A program made the position numbers and the translations under genes. The notes beneath the pieces were generated by a model. The model was not told where the DNA came from. It did no database searches and worked only from the letters and a program-made list of their open reading frames with translations. 19,665 nucleotides of DNA from an uncultured Eubacteriales bacterium (lineage in GTDB: Bacteria > Bacillota > Clostridia > Lachnospirales > Lachnospiraceae). The stretch covers positions 1 through 19,665 of the forward strand of contig URMF01000054.1 of the NCBI GenBank assembly GCA_900548855.1, written 5' to 3'. How positions within the stretch are numbered: the stretch's first letter is position 1; every line of letters starts with the position of its first letter. Shown here in pieces: positions 1 through 7,322 of the stretch.

Positions 1-1
1 G

Positions 2-253
2 AAGTTACCGGAGCGAACCATTCTTTTTTTGGAAGAAAATCAGGATACACTGTTTTCTGATGTGATAGAAAAACCGTTTTTGCTGGTGTCGAAAATGTTT
101 TGGGATGTATCAAAAATGTATAAAGTGCCGGTCAGGGGAAAAGAAATGGTTTTGCTTGATGGAGTGAACGGCTTTGCAGAAATTTATTGTATGCCAGTGT
201 ATCCACGATATCGTTGTCTTTCAGAAGAAAGGACGAAAGAGTGGGAAAAATGA
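2..253 (+). CDS. C-terminal end of an unknown protein (partial)
   Basis: The reading frame is open from the left edge of the window to a TGA at 251-253, giving about 83 residues of the end of a larger protein. A TTG at 29 could serve as a start but has no convincing ribosome site, so I read this as a truncated C-terminus. The visible residues are mixed aromatic and charged (for example DVIEKPFLLVSKMFWDVSK) with no signal peptide or membrane segment. I do not recognise the family and assign no function. It lies upstream of a regulator gene in the same direction, separated by about 170 bp of AT-rich sequence. Confidence 0.45.
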   Translation, partial: KLPERTILFLEENQDTLFSDVIEKPFLLVSKMFWDVSKMYKVPVRGKEMVLLDGVNGFAEIYCMPVYPRYRCLSEERTKEWEK

Positions 254-393
254 ATATGTTGGTTATTCTGACTTTTAAATTATTAGGTTGAATTAGAAGA
301 TTAGAACAAGCTACTTTGCAATCTTTAATATACAACCCAAAATGGCAACAATATATCTACTTATTCCTCATATCATACCCTCAAATTGGGCAG

Positions 394-399
394 TATAAT
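394..399 (+). promoter_or_regulatory. Probable -10 box of the XRE regulator
   Basis: A perfect TATAAT lies 25 bp before the GTG start at 424, so the leader would be short. No good -35 is visible at the expected distance (TATCAT or similar), so the site may be weak or need an activator. The rest of 254-423 shows no gene that I can support. Confidence 0.4.
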
Positions 400-423
400 A
401 GACACAGATGGGTAGGTGTTAGG

Positions 424-726
424 GTGGATATACAAGGTAGAATACGTGAATTAATGGAAGAGCGCAGTTGGACGGAATACCGCTTAGCTAAAGAAGCAAA
501 TTTGTCGCATTCCACAGTGGCAAATATGTTTAACCGGAACAATGCGCCGACTTTTCCAACATTAGAAGCAATATGCAACGCATTTCAAATGACGTTATCT
601 CAATTTTTCTGCGAAGATGGAAATCTAATTGAATTAACAGACGAAGAGAAAGAACTGATTTCAAGATGGAAACAGTTGAGCGCAGAACAGAGGAAAGTGT
701 TATTGGAATTGATGGGTGTAATATAA
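424..726 (+). CDS. Small Cro/XRE-family helix-turn-helix regulator
   Basis: This 100-aa cytoplasmic DNA-binding protein has an N-terminal helix-turn-helix of the Cro/CI type, at about residues 5-60. The pattern EYRLAKEANLSHSTVANMF is the HTH, followed by TFPTLEAICNAFQMTLSQFF, the conserved fourth and fifth helices. The tail (ELTDEEKELISRWKQLS...) is the short acidic helix common in Lachnospiraceae homologues. I chose the GTG at 424 because homologues begin (M)DIQ-RIRELMEER and a TAGGTG-like ribosome site precedes it. An in-frame ATG at 316 would add 36 residues unlike the family. It has its own terminator, so it is probably a single-gene transcript. Its target is unknown; autoregulation or control of a neighbouring element would be typical. 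Confidence 0.85.
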   Translation: MDIQGRIRELMEERSWTEYRLAKEANLSHSTVANMFNRNNAPTFPTLEAICNAFQMTLSQFFCEDGNLIELTDEEKELISRWKQLSAEQRKVLLELMGVI

Positions 727-759
727 AGCCTGCACGGTGTGAGTGTTAGGCTTTTTTTG
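726..759 (+). terminator. Rho-independent terminator after the XRE gene
   Basis: The stem AAGCCT (726-731) pairs with AGGCTT (748-753), with a possible extra CAC/GTG pairing inside, and runs into seven T residues. It overlaps the stop codon and separates the XRE gene from the two-component pair. Confidence 0.75.
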
Positions 760-789
760 TTGTATCAAAGATTAAAGTGGTGAGGAAAT

Positions 790-1499
790 ATGTTGAGGAT
801 AGGTATTTGTGATGACATAAGAGAAGAGGTTGAAAAACAGGAAAAACAGGTACGGCAAATTACATATCAGATAGGAATCCGGGCAGACATCAGAAAATGT
901 TATTCAGGTATGGATCTTTTGATGGAAATAGAACTGAGCGGACAATTCGATATTATCCTGCTGGATATTGAACTTGGTGGGATGAATGGCATTGAGACGG
1001 CACGCCAGATCAGGGAGAGCGATGTAAATTGTAATATTATTTTCATCACGTCCTTTGAACAATACAGTAAGGAAGCAATCAGCGTACACCCCTTTGCATT
1101 TGTTGATAAACCTATTACATATGCACAAATGGAAAAGCTTATCAGTGATGTTTACGAAAAATTACAGATTGATGATAAATTTGCCTTTAAATCTAACAAA
1201 ACATACTACAATATTAGTCTGAATAAAATTATGTATTTTATGAGTGAAAAAAGAATTACAAATGTATATTGTATAGATAAAATTTGTACATTTTATGGTA
1301 AAATGAATGATGTAGAAATAAATTTGAGGAAGAAGCAGGTGGACTTCTGGAGGATACATCATTCGTTTTGGTTAATCCGAGGTATATAGAAGAGTACCAT
1401 TACGACAAAGTTGTTCTGCAGAATGGCATATCATTGGAAATCAGCAGGGCAAAGAGGGAGAATACACGTTTGATGTACATGAGGAAACTTGGAAAATAG
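790..1499 (+). pseudogene. LytTR-type response regulator, frameshifted near the C-terminus
   Basis: The gene encodes a response regulator with an N-terminal receiver domain (residues 1-120) and a C-terminal LytTR DNA-binding domain, as in AgrA and VirR. Receiver residues are present: D8/D9, the phospho-acceptor D59 in ILLDIELGG, and K107 in FVDKP. The open frame stops at 1389 (199 aa), inside the LytTR domain. After TTTT at 1366-1369, the +1-shifted frame reads LVNPRYIEEYHYDKVVLQNG and runs to TAG at 1497-1499, exactly the conserved LytTR end. Restoring one T gives a normal-length protein of about 236 aa. The ribosome site TGAGGA precedes ATG 790. The kinase gene follows 18 bp after the restored stop. 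As written, the last DNA-binding strands are lost. A true mutation and a homopolymer sequencing error are both possible. Confidence 0.85.
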
Positions 1500-1517
1500 G
1501 GAGAGAGAGGAAGGAAA

Positions 1518-2807
1518 ATGACAATCGCATTAATATTGGTAGAAATATTTACAGTGATTATGCAGAGAAATGTATGTGAAAAAGCATTTGACCGAAAACC
1601 GGCAGGAACAGCGGTACAGTTCATGGTATGGGCAGCTTTTTATATTATTTCAAATGTGACTACATATTTTTTTGAATTGCCGTCATGGCTAAATATGGTA
1701 ATTTTTTCAGTGACCTTTTTTGGCGTTTTAACCTGGTTATATGAAGGTTCTATTAGAATCAAACTTGTGCTGGTTCTGTTTTTGTGTCTGATAGGAATGC
1801 TGTCAGAGGTGATGGTTTGCTTCATCGGAATTTTGTGCGGCATAGATATTATACATATGATGGGAAATACAGAGGTCGCAATCATGTATACGATTTTATC
1901 AAAATTAGTCTGGTTTGTTGAAATCAAGATTGCGCTGCTTTTTTTGAAAAAAAATAAAAATATAGTAATCAGGAATATGGACTGGCTAGAGGTGTTTATT
2001 GTGCCGGTGAGTAGTATTTTTATTGTTATGGCGATGTTTGTACCATTGACAGATGAGTATGTATGGGCGAAATTGATTGCATCCATATTGATATTGATTG
2101 TAAATCTTTTTACATTTTATAATTATAATGAATTACAGGAAAAAGCATTGTATCAGGCGGAAAGGCAGTTCTTGACGCAGCAGGTGGAAAATTATGCGGT
2201 TCAGCTTCAGGAAATGAGTAAAACATGGCAGCAGGCACGGGAGTACCGTCATGATATGAAGCAAAGGTATCTTTTGATTGAATCCTATTTAAATCGAAAT
2301 GAATATGAAAAGATAAGGGAACTATATCGGCAAAGTGTAGAGACTTTAACAGAAGAGGATAATCTTTCAAAGACAGGAAATGTAACTTTTGACACAATAG
2401 TCAATTACAAGGCGGCAGTTGCGCAGAAGAACCATATAAACGTAAAATTGGATACCATGATTCCGTATGATATGAAATTAGAGGACGTCGATTTATACAG
2501 TCTGTTGGGAAATCTGTTTGATAATGCGATTGAAGCAGCTAGTAAAGTAGACATAGAAGAGCGAGAGATAAAACTGCTGGCAAAAATGTCTGGAAATAAT
2601 TTGTATTTGGAAATGGAGAACCCCTATACTGGCAATCTGAGAAAACAGGGGCAGAATTATCTTACAACAAAAGGGGATAAGAATGAACATGGATTGGGGC
2701 TTAGAATTGTAGAAAATATTATCAACCGTCATAGCGGTCAAATGATTATAGATGATAAAGAGAATTATTTTAGAATAAAAGTGCTTCTTTATAATATTGG
2801 AAAATAG
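1518..2807 (+). CDS. AgrC-like GHKL sensor histidine kinase
   Basis: This 429-aa membrane sensor kinase is the expected partner of the LytTR regulator just upstream. Residues 1-205 hold about six hydrophobic segments. A coiled, glutamine-rich linker (YQAERQFLTQQVENYAVQL) leads to the H-box YRHDMKQR, with H245 the likely phospho-acceptor. The catalytic domain has the N-box LLGNLFDNAIEAA (N332, N336) and the G-box HGLGLRIVENI (near residue 392). This is the HPK10 layout used for peptide sensing in quorum and bacteriocin systems. The start ATG has a strong purine-rich ribosome site (GAGAGAGGAAGG). No agrB or clear agrD gene is seen, so the signal is unknown; it could be a peptide encoded elsewhere or the small frame at 3009. 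Confidence 0.9.
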   Translation: MTIALILVEIFTVIMQRNVCEKAFDRKPAGTAVQFMVWAAFYIISNVTTYFFELPSWLNMVIFSVTFFGVLTWLYEGSIRIKLVLVLFLCLIGMLSEVMVCFIGILCGIDIIHMMGNTEVAIMYTILSKLVWFVEIKIALLFLKKNKNIVIRNMDWLEVFIVPVSSIFIVMAMFVPLTDEYVWAKLIASILILIVNLFTFYNYNELQEKALYQAERQFLTQQVENYAVQLQEMSKTWQQAREYRHDMKQRYLLIESYLNRNEYEKIRELYRQSVETLTEEDNLSKTGNVTFDTIVNYKAAVAQKNHINVKLDTMIPYDMKLEDVDLYSLLGNLFDNAIEAASKVDIEEREIKLLAKMSGNNLYLEMENPYTGNLRKQGQNYLTTKGDKNEHGLGLRIVENIINRHSGQMIIDDKENYFRIKVLLYNIGK

Positions 2808-3008
2808 TATTAGAGATAAGAGCGACTGTCGTAATATGTGTGTTGCGGAATCCGGGTGTTGAAATCAAGCAGATTTTGGCACCTGTTTTTTGCCTGAAAA
2901 CAAAAAGTTACAAGTAACAATGAAGTTTTTTACAAAAATAGGGAGAAAAAAAGAAAGCCATATACTTTGGGATATACGCAGTAACCTACAGAAGAAAAAT
3001 GGAGGAAA

Positions 3009-3149
3009 ATGCAGCATATCCCAGTAAACATGAGAAGACTGATAAAAAGTACTGCTCAAAAAGCGGTGTATGAGATATGGAAGAAACAAGTAAAAAGGCA
3101 AATGCCAAAATGCTTGTTAATTTCATCATACACTGCTTTTTTTGTTTGA
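3009..3149 (+). CDS. Possible 46-aa cationic peptide after the kinase
   Basis: A short frame runs from ATG 3009 to TGA 3147-3149. It is preceded by GGAGG at 3001-3005, only 3 nt from the ATG, which is closer than usual. The peptide is rich in Lys and Arg in its first 34 residues (MRRLIKSTAQKAVYEIWKK in the middle) and ends in a hydrophobic stretch with a single Cys (CLLISSYTAFFV). It sits 200 bp after a peptide-type sensor kinase and directly before a terminator, which is where a signal or bacteriocin-like peptide might sit. It lacks the AgrD layout (Cys, then a charged tail) and no processing gene is nearby. The rest of 2808-3008 shows only a GTTAC/GTAAC dyad near 2909. Coding status is uncertain. 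Confidence 0.2.
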   Translation: MQHIPVNMRRLIKSTAQKAVYEIWKKQVKRQMPKCLLISSYTAFFV

Positions 3150-3154
3150 CATAA

Positions 3155-3188
3155 GAGTGGCTCGCGAAGCGTGTCACTCGTTGTTTTT
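3155..3188 (+). terminator. Terminator-like hairpin before the sigma-like gene
   Basis: GAGTG (3155-3159) pairs with CACTC (3175-3179). Inside it, CGC pairs with GCG around a GAA loop. GTTGTTTTT follows. The stem has one T:T mismatch and one wobble. It closes the region holding the kinase and the 46-aa frame. Confidence 0.55.
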
Positions 3189-3260
3189 CATGAAGTTCAT
3201 GAAGTGTAATATCCGGGCGCTGCCCTTTTCGATTTTGAAAATTTACAAAATCGGAAAGGA
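3187..3260 (+). promoter_or_regulatory. Leader of the sigma-like gene: tandem repeat and hairpin next to the ribosome site
   Basis: TTCATGAAG is repeated in tandem at 3187-3204, and each copy contains the palindrome TTCATGAA. Further on, CGATTTTG (3230-3237) pairs with CAAAATCG (3246-3253) around an 8-nt loop. The stem can extend through a wobble into the purine stretch GGAAAGGAG (3252-3260), the ribosome site of the gene starting at 3272. A control role is inference. Confidence 0.35.
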
Positions 3261-3271
3261 GCAAGTCAAAG

Positions 3272-3718
3272 ATGGCAGAAAGAGAAAAATATTATATCGG
3301 ATTGAACGGACAAATCTTTGAAGTCAGTAAGGAACTTTACGAGACATATTACAAAGGGCAGCGCAAGGAGAAATACTTTACCCATGATCTGAAGCAGGAA
3401 CATACAAAGGTGGATAAGGAAACCGGAGAGATGATTGTCATTCCCAGCAGGGAAGATTCTTATGAGCGGCTTCTGGAAGCAGAGAAGCAGTTTGCAGAGG
3501 AAACGGAGAAAGTAGAGGATGTGGCAGTTCGGGCGGTCATGCTGGAGTAATTGAACGAAGCCTTACGTACACTTACAGACGAGGAGACAGCTATCATTCA
3601 TGCCCTGTTCTACCAGGAGATCAGTGAGGTGGAACTGGCGAAAAAATTAGGAATAGCCAGAACAACCTTACAGTCACGAAAATATAAGATTTTAGAGAAA
3701 TTGAGAAAATTATTGTAA
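3272..3718 (+). pseudogene. ICE-associated sigma-70-region-4-like protein, split by an in-frame stop
   Basis: The first part, 3272-3547 (92 aa; MAEREKYYIGLNGQIFEVSK), matches the N-terminus of the small sigma-like proteins carried by Tn916/Tn1549-type elements. It ends at TAA 3548-3550. The same frame then continues without a gap from a TTG at 3551 to TAA 3716-3718 and encodes LNEALRTLTDEETAII and ELAKKLGIARTTLQSRK, the region-4 helix-turn-helix. So one substitution (a sense codon changed to TAA) splits a gene that would give a protein of about 148 aa. Reinitiation at the TTG is conceivable, but no ribosome site is evident. In related elements this protein is thought to control excision and transfer genes. 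The strong ribosome site GGAAAGGAG supports ATG 3272 as the original start. Confidence 0.75.
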
Positions 3719-3720
3719 AC

Positions 3721-3763
3721 TATTGCCTCTTCATTTATTGGCTAAGTAGATGAAGGGGCAATA
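3721..3763 (+). terminator. Long hairpin after the sigma-like gene
   Basis: TATTGCCTCTTCAT (3721-3734) pairs with ATGAAGGGGCAATA (3750-3763), a 14-bp stem with a single wobble. It starts two bases after the stop codon. No run of T follows, so termination would be imperfect or the hairpin may protect the 3' end. Confidence 0.6.
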
Positions 3764-3930
3764 ATCAGTTATATAATAAATCAGCAGATTCTTGATGGTA
3801 ATTCAATTATAAAGACAATTACCATGCTGAAAATATAAAGAATATGGCACCTAAAAATGTATGATTGCAGATATATATGCTAAATATTATTATATGTCTT
3901 ATCTACAAAATAAAACAGGAGGTTTTTGCA
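3764..3930 (+). promoter_or_regulatory. AT-rich leader of the tyrosine recombinase with a dyad
   Basis: This stretch has no gene. It holds a perfect 9-bp inverted repeat, ATGGTAATT (3795-3803) and AATTACCAT (3817-3825), around a 13-nt AT-rich centre. The ATGGTAAT part is also found in the 38-bp inverted repeats at 4900 and 9125, so the recombinase may bind here, or the dyad may be an operator. The ribosome site AGGAGG (3917-3922) lies 8 nt before the ATG at 3931. Confidence 0.35.
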
Positions 3931-4869
3931 ATGCTTTTAAAAGAAGAAATCAATAAATATTTGAATTATTGTAAATTTCAAAAGGAACTTGATGATAAGA
4001 CAATAAAGGCATATAAGGCGGATTTGGAACAGTTTATTACAGTAATAGGAGAAAATAATCCAGATAAAGAAACTTTGAATTCATATCTCTTATACCTGCA
4101 TCGTATGTATAAGCAAAAAACAGTCAAGAGAAAAATTGCCAGCGTGAAGGCACTGTTTCATTATTTAGAGGAAGAAGAACTGATAGAGATAAATCCATTC
4201 CATAAAGTAAAGACAAAGTTTCGGGAGGAAGTGATTTTACCCAAAATTATTCCGAGAGATATTATAGAGCAGTTGCTGAATCATCTTTATAAGGAAAGAA
4301 GTATTAAAGAATATTCAGAGTGGCGTAAAAAAATCATTTTAAGAGATATCGCAGTAGTGGAGACGCTTTTTTCTACAGGGCTGCGCATCTCGGAATTGTG
4401 CCATTTGCAAAATAAATATGTAGACTTAAAAAACGGTGTGTTATGTATTCAGGGCAAGGGAGGAAAGGAGAGATATCTTCAAATAGGAAATAATGACGTA
4501 CTGTCTATACTGAATGCCTACAAAAAGTACTTTGAAGATGAGATAAAGAAGCAGGGATATTTTTTTGTCAATCGTTATGGAAATGCGCTGTCTGAGCAAT
4601 CAGCCAGGAGCATGATACATAAATATGCCGGTGAAATTCAGGCAGATATAAATATTACACCGCATATGTTCCGGCATTCCTTTGCGACCTATCTGATGGA
4701 GGAGGACGTGAATATCAGATACATACAAAAAATGCTGGGACATGCTTCGATTACCACAACGCAGATATATACATATGTAACGACTGAGAAGGAAAAAGAG
4801 ATACTGCAGACAAGACATCCGAGAAATAAGATAAATATAGGAGAAAATTTCGATAATTTGGTATATTAA
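3931..4869 (+). CDS. XerC/XerD-like tyrosine recombinase
   Basis: This 312-aa site-specific recombinase cuts and rejoins DNA through a covalent tyrosine link. Residues 1-85 form the SAM-like core-binding domain (LDDKTIKAYKADLEQF). Residues 105-295 form the catalytic domain with all key residues: R152 (STGLRISE), K176 (GKGGKER), H245 and R248 (HMFRHSF), H271 (MLGHASI) and nucleophile Y280 (TQIYTYV). The length fits XerC/XerD. It has no N-terminal arm-binding domain, as is usual for small invertases rather than phage-type integrases. I chose ATG 3931 over the upstream in-frame ATG 3865 because of the AGGAGG at 3917-3922. The gene ends 30 bp before a 38-bp inverted repeat whose mate is 4.2 kb away, so an inversion role is the best guess. 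Integration of the AT-rich cassette is the alternative. Confidence 0.92.
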   Translation: MLLKEEINKYLNYCKFQKELDDKTIKAYKADLEQFITVIGENNPDKETLNSYLLYLHRMYKQKTVKRKIASVKALFHYLEEEELIEINPFHKVKTKFREEVILPKIIPRDIIEQLLNHLYKERSIKEYSEWRKKIILRDIAVVETLFSTGLRISELCHLQNKYVDLKNGVLCIQGKGGKERYLQIGNNDVLSILNAYKKYFEDEIKKQGYFFVNRYGNALSEQSARSMIHKYAGEIQADINITPHMFRHSFATYLMEEDVNIRYIQKMLGHASITTTQIYTYVTTEKEKEILQTRHPRNKINIGENFDNLVY

Positions 4870-4871
4870 GA

Positions 4872-4900
4872 TTGCTAAATCTTGGGAAAATTTGTATAAT
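4872..4900 (+). promoter_or_regulatory. Promoter pointing into the inverted-repeat segment
   Basis: TTGCTA (4872-4877, 4/6 match to -35), a 17-nt spacer and a perfect TATAAT (4895-4900) lie directly after the recombinase stop codon. The last T of the -10 is the first base of the left inverted repeat, so transcription would start near 4907 inside the repeat. The promoter itself lies outside the segment and would stay put if the segment inverted. The matching position outside the right repeat, read towards the segment, has only TTTATT-like sequence. Confidence 0.55.
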
Positions 4901-4937
4901 TAATATGGTAATGATAATTAGGAATTATCGGATAAAA
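4900..4937 (+). repeat. Left copy of a 38-bp inverted repeat
   Basis: This copy matches the reverse complement of 9125-9162 at 35 of 38 positions (differences at copy positions 13, 31 and 35). At its centre is the perfect dyad GATAATTAGGAATTATC, two 7-bp arms around AGG, identical in both copies. Flanking bases give two imperfect arms of about 11 bp around a spacer of about 7 bp, the shape of a tyrosine-recombinase crossover site. The tyrosine recombinase gene ends 30 bp to the left. Confidence 0.85.
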
Positions 4938-4991
4938 ATTAGAAAAACAGAGAACAAATTCATATTTTTTATACAGTATTTGGGTGAAAAA

Positions 4992-7322
4992 ATGTCAGAT
5001 TTCAAATTTGTATGTCGAGAAGAAGAACTTAATTTTGTGCAAGAAGCTTTATTAGAAAAGAAGTTTATTATATATTACTATTTTAATGATAGTGGTCTAA
5101 CTCATTATTTAAAGAAATTGAATTCGATTTTAAACACCGATAATGAGATATGTTTCTATGTTGATTGTATTAAAAGCCAAAGTATTGCTATTCAAATTGC
5201 TACACAAATTATTTCTTGTTTCGATAAGAAAAAATTATCTCAATATACAAAAAGTAATGGTGAGGTAATCAAGAAAATTATAGAATCATTATCATCGTCT
5301 ATAGATATTATACCATTCGTAAACGCTGGGGAACTTGTATCAAGTTTTGCAGATGCAATAAAAGACACTCTTGATACAGACATTGAACATTTATCAGATT
5401 ATAAAATTGAAAAAGCAATTATTAGTATGCTTGGTCAAATAGAAAAAAAAGGAAAAATTAGAAAAGTATATATTTTAGTTGATGATGCAAGTTCTTTAAA
5501 ACCAGAAGGGATAGAGTTTGTTGCTAAAATCATGGATTTTGATATAGTGAGAACGTTGCTAACAATCCCTAATAATCATATTGACCCAGGAATGGAAAAT
5601 CTATCTAAAATTTGTGCAAATGACTATAAGCCATATGAATTAGAAAAGATATTTAAGCGTCCAAATGATACTATGATAAAAGGATTATTTAGATGTTATG
5701 AACAAAACTATAATGATGATTATTTAAACATTTTTAATAGATATGAAAGAAATATCCATGTAATCATGTCATATATCCGGGGATTTCATATGGATTTCAT
5801 GCAATTAGATAAGCCATCTATTTGTATATTAAAAATTTTATTGATTTTAGGAACACCTTTGGATATTGTGACTTTGAAAACAATATACATTCGAAATGCG
5901 CATTTACCAACAAATATAGTCGAGGCTGATTTTAACGTTTTAATTAATAAAATGAGCATACAGGGCTTTATAGCACGTGACCAAAGAGATTGTATACATT
6001 TAAATAATAATATTGTAAGTGAAAAAGATATAAAAATTACTTTGATTGAACGACTGTCTATTTCAAGAGATATTATTGATACATTTGAAATATGTAAGAT
6101 GCAATTGACAATTCCACAGTTAAAATTTGCAGTATCCAATTTAGATAAAGATTATAATAGACGTAAATCATATATTTTACTGCTATTAGATAAGCAAAAA
6201 TCAATAGGACAGGTAGAACAACAGTATCTTGATATGTTATTCTATTTAGATAATAAATACGATTTAATAAAAATATGTTCTATGTATTACAATTTACAGG
6301 TGTACGATGTTCCCTTTTTACGACTTCAGCAGCACACAGAATTTCTAGAGGAAAGGGAATGTAAAGATTTACTTGCATTATTAAAAGAAAGATTACATAA
6401 AGACAACTATTGCGAAAAATTATGGGACTTGGTTAATAGTAGTATAAATCTAGATGAGAAGTGCTTATTGATGGCAGTTCTGTTTACAGCTTTATTTAAC
6501 AATGGTGAAAATGAGAAATGCTTAGAAATATTACATGATACAAACAATAAATTTTATTATGAAAACTTTCGCCCATCTTGTTACTATCATTTTTTACTTA
6601 GAAATGTAAGTTATTACGTAGAAAACGTAGAAGAAGGCATACGAAATTACAGTTATTGTTTGTCAAAATTTAAAAATTGCGATCCAGTAAATTACAATCG
6701 AACTTTATCAAATTTTATTGGTTATTTAATGAAACATATAAAGAACAAACAAGCCAAGCGAGTTTTAAACAATAAAATCGATGAGGTTAAATCTATTTTG
6801 GAATTTAATGACCAAAAATATTTGTATTTAAACATAAATTATGGAATTTATTTAATGTTAGAAACGAATGATGATCCAACACCATATTTTGATTCAATTT
6901 TATTTGATGCAGGAACAACAGAAACACCATATATATATGCAAAAATTAATCAAGCTCTTTATATTGCCCAGCATAATCCCATCGAGGCACTTAAATGCCT
7001 TGATGAGATATTTTATGCTTCGATTTGTGACTCAAATGTTGTACCAACAAAAATTTTTTATAAAATAAATAGGTTACTTGTTGATTATATGAATGACATA
7101 AATAATGTTGAATTCTTAGAAGAAATTAAATCAACACCTCTACGAGGCGATGAAAAATATACAAAATATCTATATTCATTTTATTCATATAGATTTAAAA
7201 ATAAAATAAAATATAAAGATTTAGATTTCAAACAATGCTTCTTGCCAGGGTATATTTTTTATCATGGCTTTGATGCAGAAGTACTTATGTCAAGCTTAGC
7301 AAGACCTAATTTGAGAATATGA
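4992..7322 (+). CDS. STAND-like protein with degenerate P-loop and helical C-terminal repeats
   Basis: This 776-aa, probably cytoplasmic protein begins FVCREEELNFVQEALLEKK, the F-x-G-R-E-x-E-L entry motif of STAND/AAA ATPases with Cys in place of Gly. The P-loop position (residues 28-38, YYYFNDSGLTH) lacks the GK[ST] needed to hold nucleotide. A Walker-B-like strand, VYILVDDASS (D164, D165), is still present. Around residues 270-350 is a winged-helix-like stretch (ICILKILLILGTPLDIVTLK). The rest is helical and TPR-like, with no catalytic motif that I recognise. The frame is open back to TTG 4872, but that part crosses the inverted repeat and promoter, so I chose ATG 4992 despite its weak ribosome site (GGGTG). 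It is very AT-rich. A sensing or scaffold role, perhaps in defence or regulation, is inference. Confidence 0.7.
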   Translation: MSDFKFVCREEELNFVQEALLEKKFIIYYYFNDSGLTHYLKKLNSILNTDNEICFYVDCIKSQSIAIQIATQIISCFDKKKLSQYTKSNGEVIKKIIESLSSSIDIIPFVNAGELVSSFADAIKDTLDTDIEHLSDYKIEKAIISMLGQIEKKGKIRKVYILVDDASSLKPEGIEFVAKIMDFDIVRTLLTIPNNHIDPGMENLSKICANDYKPYELEKIFKRPNDTMIKGLFRCYEQNYNDDYLNIFNRYERNIHVIMSYIRGFHMDFMQLDKPSICILKILLILGTPLDIVTLKTIYIRNAHLPTNIVEADFNVLINKMSIQGFIARDQRDCIHLNNNIVSEKDIKITLIERLSISRDIIDTFEICKMQLTIPQLKFAVSNLDKDYNRRKSYILLLLDKQKSIGQVEQQYLDMLFYLDNKYDLIKICSMYYNLQVYDVPFLRLQQHTEFLEERECKDLLALLKERLHKDNYCEKLWDLVNSSINLDEKCLLMAVLFTALFNNGENEKCLEILHDTNNKFYYENFRPSCYYHFLLRNVSYYVENVEEGIRNYSYCLSKFKNCDPVNYNRTLSNFIGYLMKHIKNKQAKRVLNNKIDEVKSILEFNDQKYLYLNINYGIYLMLETNDDPTPYFDSILFDAGTTETPYIYAKINQALYIAQHNPIEALKCLDEIFYASICDSNVVPTKIFYKINRLLVDYMNDINNVEFLEEIKSTPLRGDEKYTKYLYSFYSYRFKNKIKYKDLDFKQCFLPGYIFYHGFDAEVLMSSLARPNLRI

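Noticed and set aside
1640..2086. 148-codon frame on the - strand
   Set aside because: Shadow of the membrane domain of the histidine kinase, with no ribosome site or family features.
3111..3130. Possible degenerate copy of the right-end CTTGACACTAATTTACCA repeat near the left direct match
   Set aside because: Alignment needs gaps and only about half the positions agree; too weak to support.
4872..4991. N-terminal extension of the STAND-like gene from a TTG
   Set aside because: It would translate the promoter and the inverted repeat, has no ribosome site, and the family motif begins right after ATG 4992.
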